DNA from: Massilia kyonggiensis
GTDB taxonomy: Bacteria; Pseudomonadota; Gammaproteobacteria; Burkholderiales; Burkholderiaceae_D
Length of the DNA: 64,000 nucleotides
Assembly: GCF_024756235.1 (NCBI RefSeq)
Contig: NZ_JANUGY010000006.1
Coordinates: 124,001-188,000 of the forward strand
Direction: 5' to 3'
Shown one piece after another: positions 7,929 to 16,669 of the stretch. The notes below the pieces were generated by a model. That model had not been told where the DNA came from. It was given only the letters and a program-made list of their open reading frames with translations, and did no database searches. A program made the translations under genes and the position numbers. Within the stretch, counting starts at the first letter, position 1. The number at the start of each line of letters is the position of its first letter.

Positions 7929-8549
7929 TCAGTCGTGAATGGAGGCGAGGTAGTTGGCGACCTGGGCATTGTCCCAGTACACGCCAGCGGTCGGGCTGTA
8001 GCGGCCCGTGGTCTGCAGCTCGCTCCACATCGTCTGCAGGTCGGTAAGATCGAGGAAGCCGACCAGTTTCTGCTGGACGTTCAGGTAGGCCGCCACCAGG
8101 TGCATGCCGACGTTGTTCGTGTCGAACGGCTGCGGGTTCAGCATATCCTCCAGCTTCGCGCAGAAGTACGAGCCCGGGTTGTAGCACTTGCCGTTATCGT
8201 ACGAGGCCGCACGCACCGGACAGGTCGTGCCCGTGCTGACCGCATAAAAGACGTCGGTGAACTTGAGGTCGCGCGACACCGGCCACGCATGCTGGGGCTG
8301 TTTCCAATAGCCCGGCGACAGGCCGTTGCAGGCCGGTGCCTTCGTGCCGTAATGGCTCGTGGCAAGGCCGTTCGACAGCGAGCCCGAAGGTGACCTGCAG
8401 ACCATCGACGCCATCGCCGATTTGCTTTCAAGCGTTGCGAGTACCCCCGCGCCCATGCCGGCTTTGGCCAGGCGGCGGCGGGCCGCGCCCCGTTTGGTCA
8501 AGGACGGCGCCGTTTCGATCTTGTCGTTATCTTGATGTTCGGTAGCCAC
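7929..8549 (-). CDS. SPGYWK-motif protein, putative substrate of the HPr-rel-A cassette
   Basis: I do not recognise a named family for this 206-residue protein. The N terminus is polar (1-17), then basic with a twin-arginine-like run (KRGAARRRLAK) and a short Ala/Gly-rich stretch ending SAMAS near 48, which could be a leader or an atypical export signal. Next comes a cysteine-containing region (Cys51, Cys74, Cys110, Cys122, Cys130) with the motif NGLSPGYWKQPQHAW at about 75-89. SPGYWK is a short conserved motif found in several bacterial surface or secreted proteins. The C-terminal third is helical with WSELQTTGRYSP. It is the first gene behind a sigma-54-type promoter and sits 17 bases before the PqqD-like gene. 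Confidence 0.7.
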   Translation of the reverse strand: MATEHQDNDKIETAPSLTKRGAARRRLAKAGMGAGVLATLESKSAMASMVCRSPSGSLSNGLATSHYGTKAPACNGLSPGYWKQPQHAWPVSRDLKFTDVFYAVSTGTTCPVRAASYDNGKCYNPGSYFCAKLEDMLNPQPFDTNNVGMHLVAAYLNVQQKLVGFLDLTDLQTMWSELQTTGRYSPTAGVYWDNAQVANYLASIHD

Positions 8550-8600
8550 GTGCGTTCCCCAAAATATTGTCGCTCACTGAGGGCGACCAGTACCAGACCA

Positions 8601-8616
8601 AGCAAGTTTTGCGCCA
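8601..8616 (-). promoter_or_regulatory. Sigma-54-type promoter of the HPr-rel-A cassette
   Basis: Read on the minus strand, TGGCGC-AAAAC-TTGCT has GG and GC separated by 10 bases and a perfect TTGCT -12 element; the -24 element differs from TGGCAC at one base. Transcription would start about 40 bases before the ATG at 8549. Confidence 0.65.
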
Positions 8617-8739
8617 GAGTGCTGCCTGGAAGAAAAACTTACGTTAAATCAGGTGCTTATTTTGGCGCCGTACCACCCAGCAACTACTATTGTATGTTGG
8701 AACACCGGGTGGTGTAAAAAATATCGACGGCCGCTGTTG

Positions 8740-9369
8740 TCAGAAGAAGCTTTCCGGGATGACCAGAACGTCGCCCGGACGCATCGGCACGTTGGCCGAG
8801 ATGTCGCCATCCTTGACCAGGTCGTCCAGACGGACGTTAAAGCGTTGTTGTTTGCCGTCCACGTTACGGATCAGGCTGGCGCGATTACCCGCGGCGAACT
8901 CGGTGGTGCCGCCGACGGCGATCATCACGTCCATCAGGCTCATGTCGCGGCGATACGGCAGCGCCTGCGGTTTGGTCGCCTGGCCGATCACCCGGATCTG
9001 TTCAGAGTAGTTGCCGACGAAGTTCGTGACGACGACGGTGACGACGGGCTGCTGGATATACTTGGCCAGGGCTTTTTCGATGTCGCGTGCGAGTGCGGTC
9101 GACGTCTTGCCGGCGGCCGGCAGGTCTTCGACGAGCGGCGTCGTGATCTTGCCGTCCGGACGAACCGGCACTGCCATCGACACTTCCGGATTGCGCCAGA
9201 CGATGATGTTGACGGCATCGCCGGGCCCGATCAGATACTGGGCATCGGTCACCTGCGTCTCGATCGGCTGTTGGCCGCCACGCGTTGCGCAACCGCCCAG
9301 CGCCAGCGCGCACGCGGCGGCGAGCACGATCGCCGAATATTTCCCCAGATTCGCCTTGTACTTGCCCAC
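8740..9369 (-). CDS. epsE: XrtA-system exopolysaccharide export lipoprotein, Wza/EpsE family
   Basis: The 209-residue protein has a lipoprotein signal peptide with a lipobox-like ALGGC (cysteine about 27). A poly-export domain follows (YLIGPGDAVNIIVWRNPEVS, then RPDGKITTPL), and then an SLBB-like segment with IRVIGQATKPQALPY and RPGDVLVIPESFF. This is the short outer-membrane auxiliary export protein of PEP-CTERM polysaccharide loci, forming the channel for the polymer made by the 10670-24900 operon. It is divergent from that operon, separated by the protease gene. On the minus strand a weak extended -10 (TGTTATACA) lies near 9430; no sigma-54 match was found here. Confidence 0.88.
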   Translation of the reverse strand: MGKYKANLGKYSAIVLAAACALALGGCATRGGQQPIETQVTDAQYLIGPGDAVNIIVWRNPEVSMAVPVRPDGKITTPLVEDLPAAGKTSTALARDIEKALAKYIQQPVVTVVVTNFVGNYSEQIRVIGQATKPQALPYRRDMSLMDVMIAVGGTTEFAAGNRASLIRNVDGKQQRFNVRLDDLVKDGDISANVPMRPGDVLVIPESFF

Positions 9370-9501
9370 GTCAGATCCCTTTCGGTAAAGCCGTTGTTAT
9401 AAAGCCATTAACAGCTTGGTATTGTATAACATAGTGCCAAGCGAACAGACGATGCACAATACAAATTGTTCTTCGTCATGATGCGCGTGCCGCTTTCCTG
9501 C

Positions 9502-10302
9502 TCATTTTTTCCGCAACAGATCCCGGACATGGTTCGAAGGAACCGCATACGTGATCCCGCTCGGTGCCGTGATCGCCGTTTCCTTCAGCCCTTTGACGAA
9601 CACGGCATTGATGACGCCGAGCACCTTGCCGGTGGCGGGATCGTAGACGGGGCTGCCGCTGTTGCCCGGATACGCCGTCCCGTCGAGCTGGAAGATATTG
9701 AAGGGCGTGCGCTGCAGTGCCGCGATCTGGCGTGGGTCGAGGCTGCGCGCGCCGATCGACGGACGGACGATGGGCGTGATGGCCGCCAGCGTCGCCCGGT
9801 GCGTGGCGGCATGCAGGCCCAACGCCATGGCCAAGGGGAAACCCGTCAACGCCAGCTCCTGCCCTTCCTCGACTTTATCCGAATCGCCCAGCTCGAGCGC
9901 GGGCAGCGGCGTGCCGGACAAGCGCAGGTGCGCCAGGTCGTGCTCGGTGTCGCGCGTCACCAGTTCGGCCGGGCGGAAGCGTACGCCTTCGCCATCCGGC
10001 AATACGATGCCCAGCTGGACGATCTTGCCGTCGGTCGGCGTGGCCGGCACGACGTGGGCATTGGTGATGACGTCCAGCCCGTCGCCGACGACGAACCCGG
10101 TACCGGTGAAGATGATCGACGGGCTGCGGGTCCGCTCGAACGTACCGATGCCGACGACCGAACGTTTGATCACCGGCACGATGGGCCGTAGGTCGGTGGC
10201 CATCGACCGGGCCGGCAGCGTACCGGCTGCCACGGCGACGACAGCGAGCAGGCTCCCCACGCACCGGCGCCGGGATCGGAACTTGTTTCGGAACGGCATC
10301 AA
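9502..10302 (-). CDS. Trypsin-like serine protease (S1C-like, no PDZ)
   Basis: The 266-residue protein has an N-terminal signal or anchor (basic RSRRR then about 17 hydrophobic residues, ending ARSMA). A chymotrypsin-fold protease domain follows with the triad His83 (ITNAHVV), Asp122 (EHDLAHL) and Ser215 (YPGNSGSP). It is like DegP/HtrA proteases but lacks any PDZ domain, stopping about 50 residues after the catalytic serine. It probably works in the periplasm. The position beside the export lipoprotein suggests quality control or processing of export components, which is inference. Start at 10302, with a second ATG directly after it. Confidence 0.82.
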   Translation of the reverse strand: MMPFRNKFRSRRRCVGSLLAVVAVAAGTLPARSMATDLRPIVPVIKRSVVGIGTFERTRSPSIIFTGTGFVVGDGLDVITNAHVVPATPTDGKIVQLGIVLPDGEGVRFRPAELVTRDTEHDLAHLRLSGTPLPALELGDSDKVEEGQELALTGFPLAMALGLHAATHRATLAAITPIVRPSIGARSLDPRQIAALQRTPFNIFQLDGTAYPGNSGSPVYDPATGKVLGVINAVFVKGLKETAITAPSGITYAVPSNHVRDLLRKK

Positions 10303-10669
10303 CCGTGCACCCCATTTTGCAATTTAGACATTACAATAAAGCGTTTGAGCTTGAAAAATTGCTGAAACGTAAGTCTACGCGAAGCGATCGCTCGATGTCC
10401 GTCATGAGCGTTGAAGGCATACAACGGTTTAACGATTTTTTATTAAATCCATGCTAATAATTCACGGATATTAAGTAAAAAACCCCACGGTCCTCAGCTT
10501 GCTTGGTGGCATGTGTGTTGCAGATGAGGCACTCCCGAATGAGCTCACCATATTTTTCTCGCGTGTAATTGCAATTGCTCGGGGTACAAGCGATCATGCG
10601 AGGTATTTGATTATTTTTTAGGCCCCTCTTCCCCACGGGTAACGGGCTGTTCATGGCGAGACTGACGAG
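10303..10669. other. Intergenic region between divergent protease and polysaccharide operon
   Basis: About 367 bases of lower GC content with no convincing gene. It holds the sigma-54 promoter at 10507 and a leader of about 137 bases before the chain-length gene. The stretch 10330-10480 is AT-rich and would be the natural place for activator (PrsR) and IHF binding; I could not define those sites. Confidence 0.6.
10507..10522 (+). promoter_or_regulatory. Sigma-54 promoter of the core polysaccharide operon
   Basis: TGGCATGTGTGTTGCA matches TGGCAC-N5-TTGCA with a single mismatch and the required 10 bases between GG (10508-10509) and GC (10520-10521). The predicted start is near 10533. This is the best sigma-54 match in the window. 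Confidence 0.85.
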
Positions 10670-12214
10670 ATGGCAGAGATCACAGCCGTACTATTAAACT
10701 TCCTCAAGGCGATTGGCAAATACCGTTGGCATGCCGTCGTCATCACCTGGGTTATCGCACTTGTAGGCTGGGCGGTGGTATTGCGACTCCCCAATCAGTA
10801 CGAGGCGTCGGCACGTGTCTATGTCGACACCCAGAGCATCCTGAAGCCATTGCTTTCGAGCATGACTACGGTGCCGAACCTGGAACAACAGGTCATGTTC
10901 ATGCGCCGTACCCTGATCAGCCGCCCGAACGTCGAGCGCCTGATGCGCATGGTTGACCTGGACGTGAAGGCAAAAGACACCAAGGAACACGACAAGCTCG
11001 TCGATGAACTGATGTCGCAGATCAAGGTGACTGGCACGGAGCGCGACGACATCTATACGATCACCTACGTCTCCGACAATGCGAAACTGGGCAAGGACGT
11101 CGTGTCGTCCCTGCTCACGATCTTCGTCGAAGGCAGCTTCAGCGGCAAGAAACAGGATTCCGAAAAGGCGGTCCAGTTCATCGACGACCAGATCAAGACC
11201 TATGAGGAAAAACTGGCGGCGGCCGAAAACTCGCTGAAAGAGTTCAAGCTCAAGAACCTCGGCATGCTGCCGGGCGGCGGCAGCGGTTCCGGCGACTTCG
11301 GCGGGCAGCTGCAAGCGGCCACCGACCAGCTGAGCCAGGCCAAGCTGGAACTGGCCGAAGCGGAACAGGCGCGCAATGCGATCCGCCGCCAGATCGACGG
11401 CGAGCCGGCCAAGCCGGGCACCGTGACGGTCGATCCAGCCCTCGTGGATCCGGAACTGGAGGCCCGTATTGGACAGGCCCAGAAGAACCTGGACAACCTG
11501 CGCCTGCAGTACACGGAACAGCATCCCGATGTGATCGCCAACCGCCGCCTGCTGGACCAGCTGATGGCGCAGAAGGCCGACCTGGCCAAGAACAAGAAGC
11601 GCAGCCTTGATCCGGGCGCCAGCTACAGCCCGATGCTGCAGCAGCTGAACGTGTCGCTGTCGCAGGCCGAGGCCCGCGTGGCGTCGATGCGTGCCCGCGT
11701 CGCGGAATACGAGAACCGCGTGGCGCGCTTGCGTAACCAGAGCACGACGGCGCCGGAAATCGAAGCCCAGTACGCGCAACTGAACCGCGACTACAGCGTC
11801 AATCGCGAGAACTACCAGAAGCTGGTCGAGCGCCGCGAATCGGCACGCCTGTCGGGCGACCTGTCGTCCGCCACGGACATGCTGCAGTTCCGCGTGATCG
11901 ATCCGCCCACCGTGCCCAACCACCCGACCGGCCCGAACCGCCTGCGCCTGTTCTCGCTGGTGTTCGGCGGGGCCCTCGCCGCCGGCCTGGCCGTGGCATT
12001 CCTGATGAGCCAACTGCGCCCGACCTTCCTGAGCCAGAGCACACTGCGCGACGTGACCGGCCTGCCGGTGCTCGGGTCGATCGGCATGAACTGGACGCCG
12101 GAACAGACCGTCAAGCGCCGTCGCCGCCTGGTGGCGCTTGCAGGTTCCGTGCTGCTGCTGTTCGGCGCCTATGGCATCGGGATGGCCGCGATCCTGGTCC
12201 GCCCCACGCTTTAA
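10670..12214 (+). CDS. XrtA-system polysaccharide chain-length determinant (Wzz family)
   Basis: This 514-residue inner-membrane protein has a Wzz N-terminal domain with a first membrane helix at about 20-38. A long periplasmic helical region follows, including a coiled coil around 160-390 with many Ala/Gln/Glu heptads. The conserved Wzz proline-rich motif near VIDPPTVPNHPTGPNRLRL precedes a second membrane helix, and a third helix lies at the very C terminus. It corresponds to the PEP-CTERM-locus chain-length family (TIGR03007 type), with the kinase as a separate gene just downstream. It sets polymer length together with that kinase. First gene of the sigma-54-driven operon. Confidence 0.9.
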   Translation: MAEITAVLLNFLKAIGKYRWHAVVITWVIALVGWAVVLRLPNQYEASARVYVDTQSILKPLLSSMTTVPNLEQQVMFMRRTLISRPNVERLMRMVDLDVKAKDTKEHDKLVDELMSQIKVTGTERDDIYTITYVSDNAKLGKDVVSSLLTIFVEGSFSGKKQDSEKAVQFIDDQIKTYEEKLAAAENSLKEFKLKNLGMLPGGGSGSGDFGGQLQAATDQLSQAKLELAEAEQARNAIRRQIDGEPAKPGTVTVDPALVDPELEARIGQAQKNLDNLRLQYTEQHPDVIANRRLLDQLMAQKADLAKNKKRSLDPGASYSPMLQQLNVSLSQAEARVASMRARVAEYENRVARLRNQSTTAPEIEAQYAQLNRDYSVNRENYQKLVERRESARLSGDLSSATDMLQFRVIDPPTVPNHPTGPNRLRLFSLVFGGALAAGLAVAFLMSQLRPTFLSQSTLRDVTGLPVLGSIGMNWTPEQTVKRRRRLVALAGSVLLLFGAYGIGMAAILVRPTL

Positions 12215-12230
12215 GATTAAGGAGTACACC

Positions 12231-13154
12231 GTGAGCATCATCGAAAAAGCGGCCAGCCGGATCGACCAGCAGCGCCACGCACCCGCCAGCGCCAGGGCGC
12301 CGGAAACCGCCGCTGTCGACGCCATCGAGGCGGACACGCCTGTCGTACTGGCGGCCGAACCCGCTCCCGCTGCGCCCCAGGCACCCGCGGCCGCCGAATC
12401 GGCACCGCGTCCGGCGCAAAAATTCTCGACCCGCCGCGTCGAACTGGACCTGAACCGCATGCGCGACACGGGCATGGTCACCGCCGCCAGCGGCCGCACG
12501 CGCCTGCTGGAAGACTTCCGCGTCATCAAGCGGCCGCTGCTGCAACGCGCCTTCGCCGAACGCGCGGAAGGCGAGAAGCCGGGCAACCTGATCATGGTGA
12601 CGAGCTCGCTGCCGGGCGAAGGCAAGACCTATTGCGCCATCAACCTGGCGATGAGCATTGCGATGGAACTCGACCATACGGTGCTGCTCGTCGACGCCGA
12701 CGTCGCGCGCCCGTCGGTGCTGCGCTCGCTCGGCCTGCCGGCGCACCGCGGCCTGATGGACATCCTGCTGGACGACAAGATCGACATGTCCGACGTCATG
12801 CTGCGCACCAACGTCGACACGCTGTCGATCCTGCCGGCCGGCACCAGCACCCCGCGCGCGACCGAGCTGCTGGCCAGCTCGGCCATGAGCACGCTGGTCA
12901 ACGAGATCGCCCACCGGTATCCGGACCGCGTCGTGATCTTCGATTCGCCGCCGCTGCTGCTGACGAGCGAATCGCGCGTGCTGGCCTCGCACATGGGCCA
13001 GATCGTCATGGTGGTCGAAGCCCAGACCACGACGCAGCATGCGGTCAAGGAAGCACTGCACCAGCTGGAAGGCTACGAGAACGTCAATCTCATCTATAAC
13101 AAGACCAGGGAGTTCCCCGGCATCGAAGAAACGTATGATTATCACTACGGCTGA
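12231..13154 (+). CDS. XrtA-associated tyrosine autokinase (BY-kinase)
   Basis: A 307-residue cytoplasmic kinase with Walker A SSLPGEGKT (125-133), Walker A' VLLVDADVARPS (about 151-162), and Walker B VVIFDSPPLL. The C terminus carries a short tyrosine cluster (EETYDYHYG) for autophosphorylation. The first 60 residues are Ala/Pro-rich and probably disordered. A GTG start at 12231 is chosen because AAGGAG (12219-12224) lies 6 bases before it. The frame is open further upstream, but that part overlaps the chain-length gene and encodes no conserved sequence. It pairs with the chain-length protein as a split Wzc. Confidence 0.9.
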   Translation: MSIIEKAASRIDQQRHAPASARAPETAAVDAIEADTPVVLAAEPAPAAPQAPAAAESAPRPAQKFSTRRVELDLNRMRDTGMVTAASGRTRLLEDFRVIKRPLLQRAFAERAEGEKPGNLIMVTSSLPGEGKTYCAINLAMSIAMELDHTVLLVDADVARPSVLRSLGLPAHRGLMDILLDDKIDMSDVMLRTNVDTLSILPAGTSTPRATELLASSAMSTLVNEIAHRYPDRVVIFDSPPLLLTSESRVLASHMGQIVMVVEAQTTTQHAVKEALHQLEGYENVNLIYNKTREFPGIEETYDYHYG

Positions 13155-14700
13155 TTTGTCCGTCCGCCGCGTGCTCCGCCTCACGCCGCTCGCACTGGCG
13201 GCATTGTTGCTGTCGAACGAAGCGCGGGCGGACTGGCGGATCATACCCACCATCCAGTTGCGCGAAACGTATTCCGACAACGCCAACAACCAGGCCGACG
13301 AGCTGGCGCGCGGCAGCTTCGTCAGCGAAGCGGCACCCAGCCTGACCGTCGTGGGCACCGGCCCGCGCCTGAAGTTTGCAGGAAGCGCGGAGTGGCGCAA
13401 GTACGCGTACAGCAGCGACGACATCGCCAATACACGCGACAGCGACCGCCGCTACCAGGCGACGGCCGAGGCAATCGCCGTCAAGGAATGGCTGTACGTG
13501 GACGCCAGCGCCGGCAGGACACGCCAGGCGGTGTCGGCGTTCGGCCCGCTGCCGAACAACTCGTATACGGCCAACAACGGCACCGACATCCGTACCTGGA
13601 GCATCAGTCCTTACCTGCGTCACCAGTTCGGCGCGACTGCATCGGCGACGCTTCGTTACGCGCGCGACTCGGTCGAGGGCGGCAGCAACAGCGGTTTCGG
13701 CAACAGCCTGTCCAGCACGGGCGCATTCGACGTGATCAGCGGTCCCGCGTTCCCCGATCTCGGCTGGAACCTGCACTATTCGCGCCAGGACATGAGCGCC
13801 CAGCGCACGGACGAGACCACGACGGAAAACAGCCAGGTGGGCCTGCGGTACCGGGCCACGTCGCACCTGAGCCTGACGTCGAGCGTCGGCTACGACAGCT
13901 ACGACTACAAAGCGGCCGTGCTGGGGCAACGCACAGCCGGCCGCAGCTGGTCGGGCGGCTTCATCTGGCAGCCGTCGACCCGCACGCGCGTCACAGCCAC
14001 GTTCGGGCGCCGCTACTTCGGGAAGACGGGCTCGTTCGACGCCAGCTACCGCACCGCGCACAGCGTGTGGTCATTGACCTATGCCGACAACATCACGACG
14101 TCGCGCCAGCAACTCCTCCTGCCGGCCGCACTCGACACGGCCACGATGCTGGACGGCCTGTTCGCCCGCCAGTATCCCGATCCGGTGCTGCGCCAGCAGA
14201 TCGTTCAGGCCTACATCGCGCAGGCGGGCCTGCCGCCCGTGCTGCTCGACAGCATCCACTACCTGAGCAACCGCTACATGCGCAACAAGCGCTTGCAGGG
14301 CAGTGCCACGTTCCGGGGCGTGCGCAGCACGCTGCTGTTCACCGTGTTCAAGACCCACACGAATGCCCTGTCGCTGCAGCAGGAAGACAGTACCCTGCTG
14401 CCGTCGCAGGTAAGCTCCCTGAACGAGGACACGACCCAGCTCGGCGCCAGCGCGAACCTGGACTACCGGCTGTCCTCGCGCTCGTCGGCGCATGCCACGC
14501 TGTACACCGTGAACATCAAATCGCTGCAGACGGGCCAGGCCAACGATGTCCGCCAGCTGAGCTTGGGCATGAGCCGCCGCTTCGACAGCAAGACCACCGG
14601 ATCGTTCGACCTGCGCCACTCGACAGGCCGCGCCGGCGTATTCGACAACCGCGACTACCACGAGAATGCCATCGTGGCGACGCTTTCCGTCCAGTATTGA
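13135..14700 (+). CDS. PEP-CTERM-system outer-membrane beta-barrel protein (TIGR03016 type)
   Basis: The 521-residue protein has a signal peptide (basic RRVLR then LTPLALAALLL, cleavage near ARA-DW). The rest consists of alternating-polarity strands with many aromatic and Arg/Ser/Thr residues, ending in VATLSVQY, a typical outer-membrane C terminus. This is the pattern of the PEP-CTERM-associated barrel protein found between the tyrosine kinase and the AAA ATPase. It probably helps polymer secretion across the outer membrane. The ATG at 13135 lies inside the end of the kinase gene (20-base overlap), so translation is coupled. Confidence 0.82.
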   Translation: MIITTADLSVRRVLRLTPLALAALLLSNEARADWRIIPTIQLRETYSDNANNQADELARGSFVSEAAPSLTVVGTGPRLKFAGSAEWRKYAYSSDDIANTRDSDRRYQATAEAIAVKEWLYVDASAGRTRQAVSAFGPLPNNSYTANNGTDIRTWSISPYLRHQFGATASATLRYARDSVEGGSNSGFGNSLSSTGAFDVISGPAFPDLGWNLHYSRQDMSAQRTDETTTENSQVGLRYRATSHLSLTSSVGYDSYDYKAAVLGQRTAGRSWSGGFIWQPSTRTRVTATFGRRYFGKTGSFDASYRTAHSVWSLTYADNITTSRQQLLLPAALDTATMLDGLFARQYPDPVLRQQIVQAYIAQAGLPPVLLDSIHYLSNRYMRNKRLQGSATFRGVRSTLLFTVFKTHTNALSLQQEDSTLLPSQVSSLNEDTTQLGASANLDYRLSSRSSAHATLYTVNIKSLQTGQANDVRQLSLGMSRRFDSKTTGSFDLRHSTGRAGVFDNRDYHENAIVATLSVQY

Positions 14701-14717
14701 GCCCGCGGAGGCATACG

Positions 14718-15788
14718 ATGTACGAGTCTTTTTACGGATTATCCGCCAAACCTTTCCAGCTGCGCCCGGACCCGCATTTCTTCTTCGGCAGCAAAGGCCA
14801 CAAGCGTGCCATGGCCTACCTCGAGTACGGCCTGTCGCAGGGCGAGGGCTTCATCGTCATCACGGGTGAAGTCGGCGCGGGCAAGACCACGCTCGTGCGC
14901 AACCTGTTCAACCGGCTGCCGTCCGACCAGATCGTGGCCGCCCACATCGTCAACACGCACCTCGATCCGGACGACACGCTGCGCATGGTCGTGTCGGCCT
15001 TCGGCCTGCCGTACGAAGGCGCCAGCAAGACGGACCTGCTCACGCGCCTGGAAAAATTCCTGTGCGACGTCGACCACCAGGGCAAGCGCGCCCTGCTCGT
15101 GATCGACGAAGCCCAGAACCTGTCCGCGCGCACGGTCGAAGAACTGCGCATGCTGTCGAACTTCCAGACCGACGACAAGTCGCTGCTGCAGACCTTCCTG
15201 CTCGGCCAGCCGGAATTCCGCGCCACCCTGCACAGCCCCGGCATGCAGCAGCTGCGCCAGCGCGTGATCGCCAGCTACCACCTGGGCCCGATGGATGCGC
15301 AGGAAACCCGCGCCTACGTCGAGCACCGTCTCGCCACGGTCGGGTGGAAGAACGACCCGGCGTTCGACGACGGCGCGCATGCCGCGATCTACGCCTACAG
15401 CGGCGGCATCCCGCGCAAGGTCAACACGCTGATGGACCGCGTGTTGCTGATGGGCTTCCTGGAAGAGATGCACGCGTTCGGCGAGCAGGACATCAACACC
15501 GTCGTGAAGGACATCAGCGAAGAATTCCAGGTGCCGGATCCGGTCGGCACGCCGGCGGCGGACACGCTGCCGGGCCATCTGTCCGAGGACGATGGCGATA
15601 CCGACTACAAGACCGGCCTGCGTACCATCGACCAGCGCATCGGCGAACGCCGCGCCAGCAGCGTCGAGGTGCTCGACGAGCGCATGATGCGCCTGGAGAA
15701 ATCGATCGTTTCCGTGCTGTCGATCCTGAAGAAGATCGTCGCCACGCCCCAAGGGGCGGTAACCCACCCTATGGACAATCAAGAATGA
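14718..15788 (+). CDS. XrtA-associated AAA ATPase (ExeA-like, TIGR03015 type)
   Basis: A 356-residue ATPase with the conserved start MYESFYGLSAKPFQLRPDPH, Walker A GEVGAGKTT (50-58), Walker B LLVIDEAQNL, and a sensor region with GIPRKVNTLMDRVLL. The C-terminal 80 residues are acidic then helical. It resembles the ExeA/GspA secretion ATPases but lacks a peptidoglycan-binding domain. In XrtA loci it sits next to the barrel protein and may energise or localise export. The start at 14718 has GGAG at 14707-14710. The frame is open upstream for more than 1.3 kb, but that is only a shadow of the barrel gene. Confidence 0.9.
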   Translation: MYESFYGLSAKPFQLRPDPHFFFGSKGHKRAMAYLEYGLSQGEGFIVITGEVGAGKTTLVRNLFNRLPSDQIVAAHIVNTHLDPDDTLRMVVSAFGLPYEGASKTDLLTRLEKFLCDVDHQGKRALLVIDEAQNLSARTVEELRMLSNFQTDDKSLLQTFLLGQPEFRATLHSPGMQQLRQRVIASYHLGPMDAQETRAYVEHRLATVGWKNDPAFDDGAHAAIYAYSGGIPRKVNTLMDRVLLMGFLEEMHAFGEQDINTVVKDISEEFQVPDPVGTPAADTLPGHLSEDDGDTDYKTGLRTIDQRIGERRASSVEVLDERMMRLEKSIVSVLSILKKIVATPQGAVTHPMDNQE

Positions 15789-16669
15789 ACATGGTCGAAC
15801 TCGCCCCGCGGCCCCTGCCTGCCCCGGGCCAACGCATCCGCAATGCGATGACGTGCGACGTCGAGGACTACTTCCAGGTCTCCGCATTCGCCCCCTACAT
15901 CGATCGCGCCAGCTGGCCGACCCGCGAATGCCGTGTCGAAGCCAACATGGATCGCATCCTCGCGCTGTTCGAGCGCCACGACGTGCGCGCCACCTTCTTC
16001 ACGCTGGGCTGGATCGCCGAACGCTATCCGCAGGTGGTCAAGCGCATCGTCGCCGCCGGCCACGAACTGGCCAGCCACGGCTACGGCCACCTGCGCGCGT
16101 CGGACCAGACCCGCGCGGAATTCGCCAACGACATCCGCTCGGCGAAGGCGCTGCTGGAAGACATCGGCGGCCAGGCCGTATTGGGCTACCGCGCGCCCAG
16201 CTTCTCGATCGGCCGCGACAACCTGTGGGCGCTCGACGAGCTGCTCGAAGCGGGCTACCGCTACAGCTCCAGCATCTATCCGGTCGTGCACGACCACTAC
16301 GGCATGCCGGAAGCGCCGCGCTTCGCGTTCTACCCGAACGGCACCGACGGCCTGCTGGAAATCCCGATCACGACCGTGCAGATGATGGGGCGTAACCTGC
16401 CGGCCGGCGGCGGCGGCTACTTCCGCCTGCTGCCGTACGCGCTGTCGCGCTGGATGATGGCCAAGGTCAACCGCGAGGATGGCCAGCCCGCGCTGTTCTA
16501 CTTCCACCCATGGGAAGTCGACACCGGCCAGCCGCGCCCCGAAGGCCTCGACGCCAAAGCGCGCTTCCGCCACTACATCAACATCGACCGGATGGAACGC
16601 CGCATCGAATCCCTCGCGCGCGACTTCGCGTGGGACCGCATGGACAACATCTTCCTGAACCGCCCATGA
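15785..16669 (+). CDS. XrtA-system polysaccharide deacetylase (NodB fold)
   Basis: This 294-residue enzyme has NodB motifs: CDVEDYFQ with the catalytic and metal Asp, ELASHGYGH with metal His residues, GYRAPSFSI, and a late FYFHPWEVD block. It is the cytosolic-type deacetylase of PEP-CTERM polysaccharide loci (TIGR03006 type) and should remove N-acetyl groups from the repeat unit or its precursor. No signal peptide is visible. It overlaps the ATPase gene by ATGA and the FemAB gene by four bases, so it lies inside a tightly coupled operon. Confidence 0.9.
   Translation: MNMVELAPRPLPAPGQRIRNAMTCDVEDYFQVSAFAPYIDRASWPTRECRVEANMDRILALFERHDVRATFFTLGWIAERYPQVVKRIVAAGHELASHGYGHLRASDQTRAEFANDIRSAKALLEDIGGQAVLGYRAPSFSIGRDNLWALDELLEAGYRYSSSIYPVVHDHYGMPEAPRFAFYPNGTDGLLEIPITTVQMMGRNLPAGGGGYFRLLPYALSRWMMAKVNREDGQPALFYFHPWEVDTGQPRPEGLDAKARFRHYINIDRMERRIESLARDFAWDRMDNIFLNRP

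Noticed and set aside
10454..10654. Minus-strand 66-codon frame in the promoter region of the core operon
   Set aside because: No ribosome binding site or recognisable sequence, and it covers the sigma-54 promoter.
13392..14717. Open frame upstream of and in frame with the AAA ATPase, giving a 798-codon protein
   Set aside because: It overlaps the outer-membrane barrel gene completely. The family-typical ATPase start with a ribosome binding site is at 14718.
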